DNA from: Erysipelotrichaceae bacterium
GTDB lineage: Bacteria > Bacillota_I > Bacilli_A > Erysipelotrichales > Erysipelotrichaceae
Assembly: GCA_024709285.1 (NCBI GenBank)
Contig: JANJWY010000087.1
Location: forward strand, 1 to 7,456
Direction of reading: 5' to 3'
DNA: 7,456 nt
The position numbers and the translations under genes were made by a program. The notes under the pieces were generated by a model. It was given only the letters and a program-made list of their open reading frames with translations. It did not search any database and had not been told where the DNA came from. Position 1 is the first letter of the stretch; each line of letters begins with the position of its first letter. Shown here in pieces: positions 6,033 through 7,456 of the stretch.

Positions 6033-6062
6033 ATGACAGTACTTTTCCCTATATGCTTATAT
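6033..6062 (+). promoter_or_regulatory. Probable sigma-A promoter of the glycosyltransferase
   Basis: ATGACA (6033-6038) as -35 and TTATAT (6057-6062) as -10 are 18 bases apart, with an extended TG at 6054-6055 one base before the -10. Transcription would start near 6069, inside the palindrome at 6062-6084, leaving a leader of about 45 bases before the ATG. Confidence 0.55.
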
Positions 6063-6084
6063 CATACAACACGTTGTTGTATGA
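6062..6084. promoter_or_regulatory. Palindromic operator, probably for the adjacent TetR-type regulator
   Basis: TCATACAACA (6062-6071) and TGTTGTATGA (6075-6084) are perfect reverse complements around a 3-base centre CGT. Size and symmetry are typical of TetR-family operators. It begins at the last base of the predicted -10 and covers the expected transcription start, so binding would block the glycosyltransferase promoter. It lies about 80 bases upstream of the regulator's own ATG, so autoregulation is possible. Assigning it to this regulator is inference from position. Confidence 0.75.
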
Positions 6085-6114
6085 AACAAACAAAACCTGT
6101 TTTAAGGAGAATCT

Positions 6115-7377
6115 ATGATCACAATCCTATGCGCCGGTTCCAGGGGCGATTTTCAACCCTATATCGCTTTAGCACAACAGTTGAAAAAATTTGGGAAACA
6201 AGTACGAATTGCAGGACAAAAAGAGTTTGAATCATTTGTGAACCATTACGAAATTGAATATTTCCCAATTAACGTTGATATAGAAGCTTTGAATATTGAT
6301 CCGAGAATGTTGGAAGAAGCCGGTTCGGCAGATAATCCGCTGAAAATGTTGCTGGCTTTTAATAAGATGAAAGCATATGGTGAGTATACTACGAAAGAGT
6401 ACTATAAAGCCTGTCAAAACAGTGAGTTGATCATTTATCATCCAGGTTTGACCATTGGCTATTTTGCTGCTCAAGAACTTGGTATACCGGCTGTACTTGC
6501 CTCACCTTTTCCGATGCACAAAACCAAAGAATACTTGTCGGTTATCACGTATGGAAAATCAAAACCAACTACGATTAACAAAAAGCTGAGTTACCAGATG
6601 TTACAAGTCATGTTGTGGATGGCTGGCAAGGGATCGGTCAGATCTTTTTGGAAAAAGCATTTCGGACGTCTACCCAGAGATTTTGGTTCTCCTTATGAAA
6701 ATCATAACAAAGCTAATCAGCCAGCCTTGATTTCCTGTAGTAACTATGTGTTTGAGAGACCTTTGGATTGGAATCCGCACATCCATCAGAAGGGATATTG
6801 GTTTGTGGAGGAGAAAGATGACTTCGCACCGGACCAATCCTTGATTGACTTCATTCAAGCAAAAGAAAAACCGATCTATATCGGTTTTGGAAGTATGGCT
6901 ATGATGAAGAAACATGATGAACTCGGTGAACTCGTGGTTAATGCCATAAGAAAGAGCGGAAAACGAGCAATTATCTCCGGATTTGGCAAACCTGACAATC
7001 TGACCGACGACATCTATGCCATTGATGGTATTCCTCACAGTTGGTTATTCAAACATGTCTCCGCTGTTTGTCATCATGGGGGTGCCGGCACCTCAGCAGC
7101 GGGATTTCGGGCTGGTGTACCAAGCATCATTGTTCCATTCTCAAACGATCAGTTTGCCTGGGCTCACCGCTCATATGATCTAAACATTGGAGTCAAACCG
7201 ATCTACGTGAAGAATCTTTCGGCAGATAACTTGGCTGATGCTATCATTGTGGCTTGTCAACCGGACATCATAGCAGAAGCAAAAGCCATGGGCGTCAAAA
7301 TCCAATCTGAAAATGGTGCTGAAGATTGTGCCAAAGTTATTATTGACCTTTTAGAGAAAAATAATGTTGAGAACTGA
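6115..7377 (+). CDS. Family-1 glycosyltransferase, sterol-glucosyltransferase/YjiC-like
   Basis: This 420-residue enzyme has the GT-B fold and transfers a sugar from a nucleotide donor, probably UDP-linked, to a small acceptor. The N-terminal domain opens with TILCAGSRGDFQPYIALAQQL (3-23), the G-S/T-R-G-D-x-Q-P motif of the sterol 3-beta-glucosyltransferase-like group (Pfam PF03033). The C-terminal domain has PIYIGFGSM (253-261), IPHSWLFKHVSAVCHHGGAGT (306-326) with the donor-binding H-H-G-G-A-G-T, then AAGFRAGVPSIIVPFSNDQFAWA (328-350) with D345-Q346 for sugar binding. The length is normal, and no signal peptide or membrane anchor is seen, so it is cytoplasmic or peripheral. AAGGAG lies six bases before the ATG. 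It stands alone on the plus strand, behind a palindromic operator and divergent from the broken TetR gene. Such pairing fits an inducible enzyme that modifies a lipid or detoxifies a foreign hydrophobic compound; the acceptor is unknown, and a true sterol substrate is unlikely in this type of host. Confidence 0.92.
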   Translation: MITILCAGSRGDFQPYIALAQQLKKFGKQVRIAGQKEFESFVNHYEIEYFPINVDIEALNIDPRMLEEAGSADNPLKMLLAFNKMKAYGEYTTKEYYKACQNSELIIYHPGLTIGYFAAQELGIPAVLASPFPMHKTKEYLSVITYGKSKPTTINKKLSYQMLQVMLWMAGKGSVRSFWKKHFGRLPRDFGSPYENHNKANQPALISCSNYVFERPLDWNPHIHQKGYWFVEEKDDFAPDQSLIDFIQAKEKPIYIGFGSMAMMKKHDELGELVVNAIRKSGKRAIISGFGKPDNLTDDIYAIDGIPHSWLFKHVSAVCHHGGAGTSAAGFRAGVPSIIVPFSNDQFAWAHRSYDLNIGVKPIYVKNLSADNLADAIIVACQPDIIAEAKAMGVKIQSENGAEDCAKVIIDLLEKNNVEN

Positions 7378-7401
7378 GTACTTCTCTTTCCTGTTTATTA
7401 T

Positions 7402-7433
7402 AATCCAACACAATATATAGGATTCAATTTTTT
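7402..7433 (+). terminator. Weak intrinsic terminator after the glycosyltransferase
   Basis: AATCC (7402-7406) pairs with GGATT (7420-7424) around a 13-base AT-rich loop, and six T (7428-7433) follow after three bases. It begins about 25 bases after the stop. The stem is only 5 bp, so it would be inefficient, but it is the only terminator-like structure before the window ends. Confidence 0.4.
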
Positions 7434-7456
7434 AACACTCTTTATGAAATTATCAT

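Noticed and set aside
6670..7038. 122-residue leftward frame inside the glycosyltransferase gene
   Set aside because: It is the antisense shadow of a well-supported glycosyltransferase coding region.

Overview
The window looks like a chromosomal stretch from a low-GC Gram-positive bacterium (Bacillota, clostridial or erysipelotrichial in style). Supporting signs are AT-rich DNA, strong AGGAGG-type ribosome binding sites, ATG starts, and use of TAA, TAG and TGA all as stops, so there is no sign of a mycoplasma code. The species cannot be read from the sequence. No tRNA, rRNA, CRISPR array, transposase or phage gene was found.

Layout. Nearly everything runs leftward (minus strand). From left to right: the first 26 codons of a gene that runs off the left edge (1-79); an unrecognised all-helical 119-residue protein (190-549); a GMC-type flavin oxidoreductase with a four-cysteine, ferredoxin-like insertion (743-2026); about 740 bases with no convincing gene (2027-2767) that hold several inverted repeats; a possible tubby/LURP-one-like small protein (2768-3229); an endonuclease/exonuclease/phosphatase-fold enzyme (3254-4030); a DUF3788 protein (4137-4595); a DUF4287 protein (4645-4872) overlapping an AHSA1/SRPBCC protein (4862-5311); and a TetR-type repressor gene interrupted by an in-frame TAA (5406-5981). 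The only rightward gene is a family-1 glycosyltransferase of the sterol-glucosyltransferase/YjiC type (6115-7377), divergent from the repressor.

How the parts fit. The repressor/glycosyltransferase pair is the clearest regulatory unit. The intergenic region holds a plausible sigma-A promoter for the glycosyltransferase, and a 23-bp palindrome (10-bp arms, 3-bp centre) covers its expected start of transcription. This is where a TetR repressor would bind. The repressor reading frame has a single nonsense codon between its DNA-binding and ligand-binding parts, so the glycosyltransferase may be constitutively expressed in this strain (inference). The leftward genes from 5311 to 2768 are closely spaced and could form one or two transcripts. 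The SRPBCC and DUF4287 genes overlap by 11 bases and are probably translationally coupled, and the phosphatase-fold and tubby-like genes are 24 bases apart.

I do not see a clear-cut new defence or mobile system. The points most worth a second look are the interrupted TetR with its intact operator, the cysteine-cluster GMC enzyme, and the near gene-free 740-base block.
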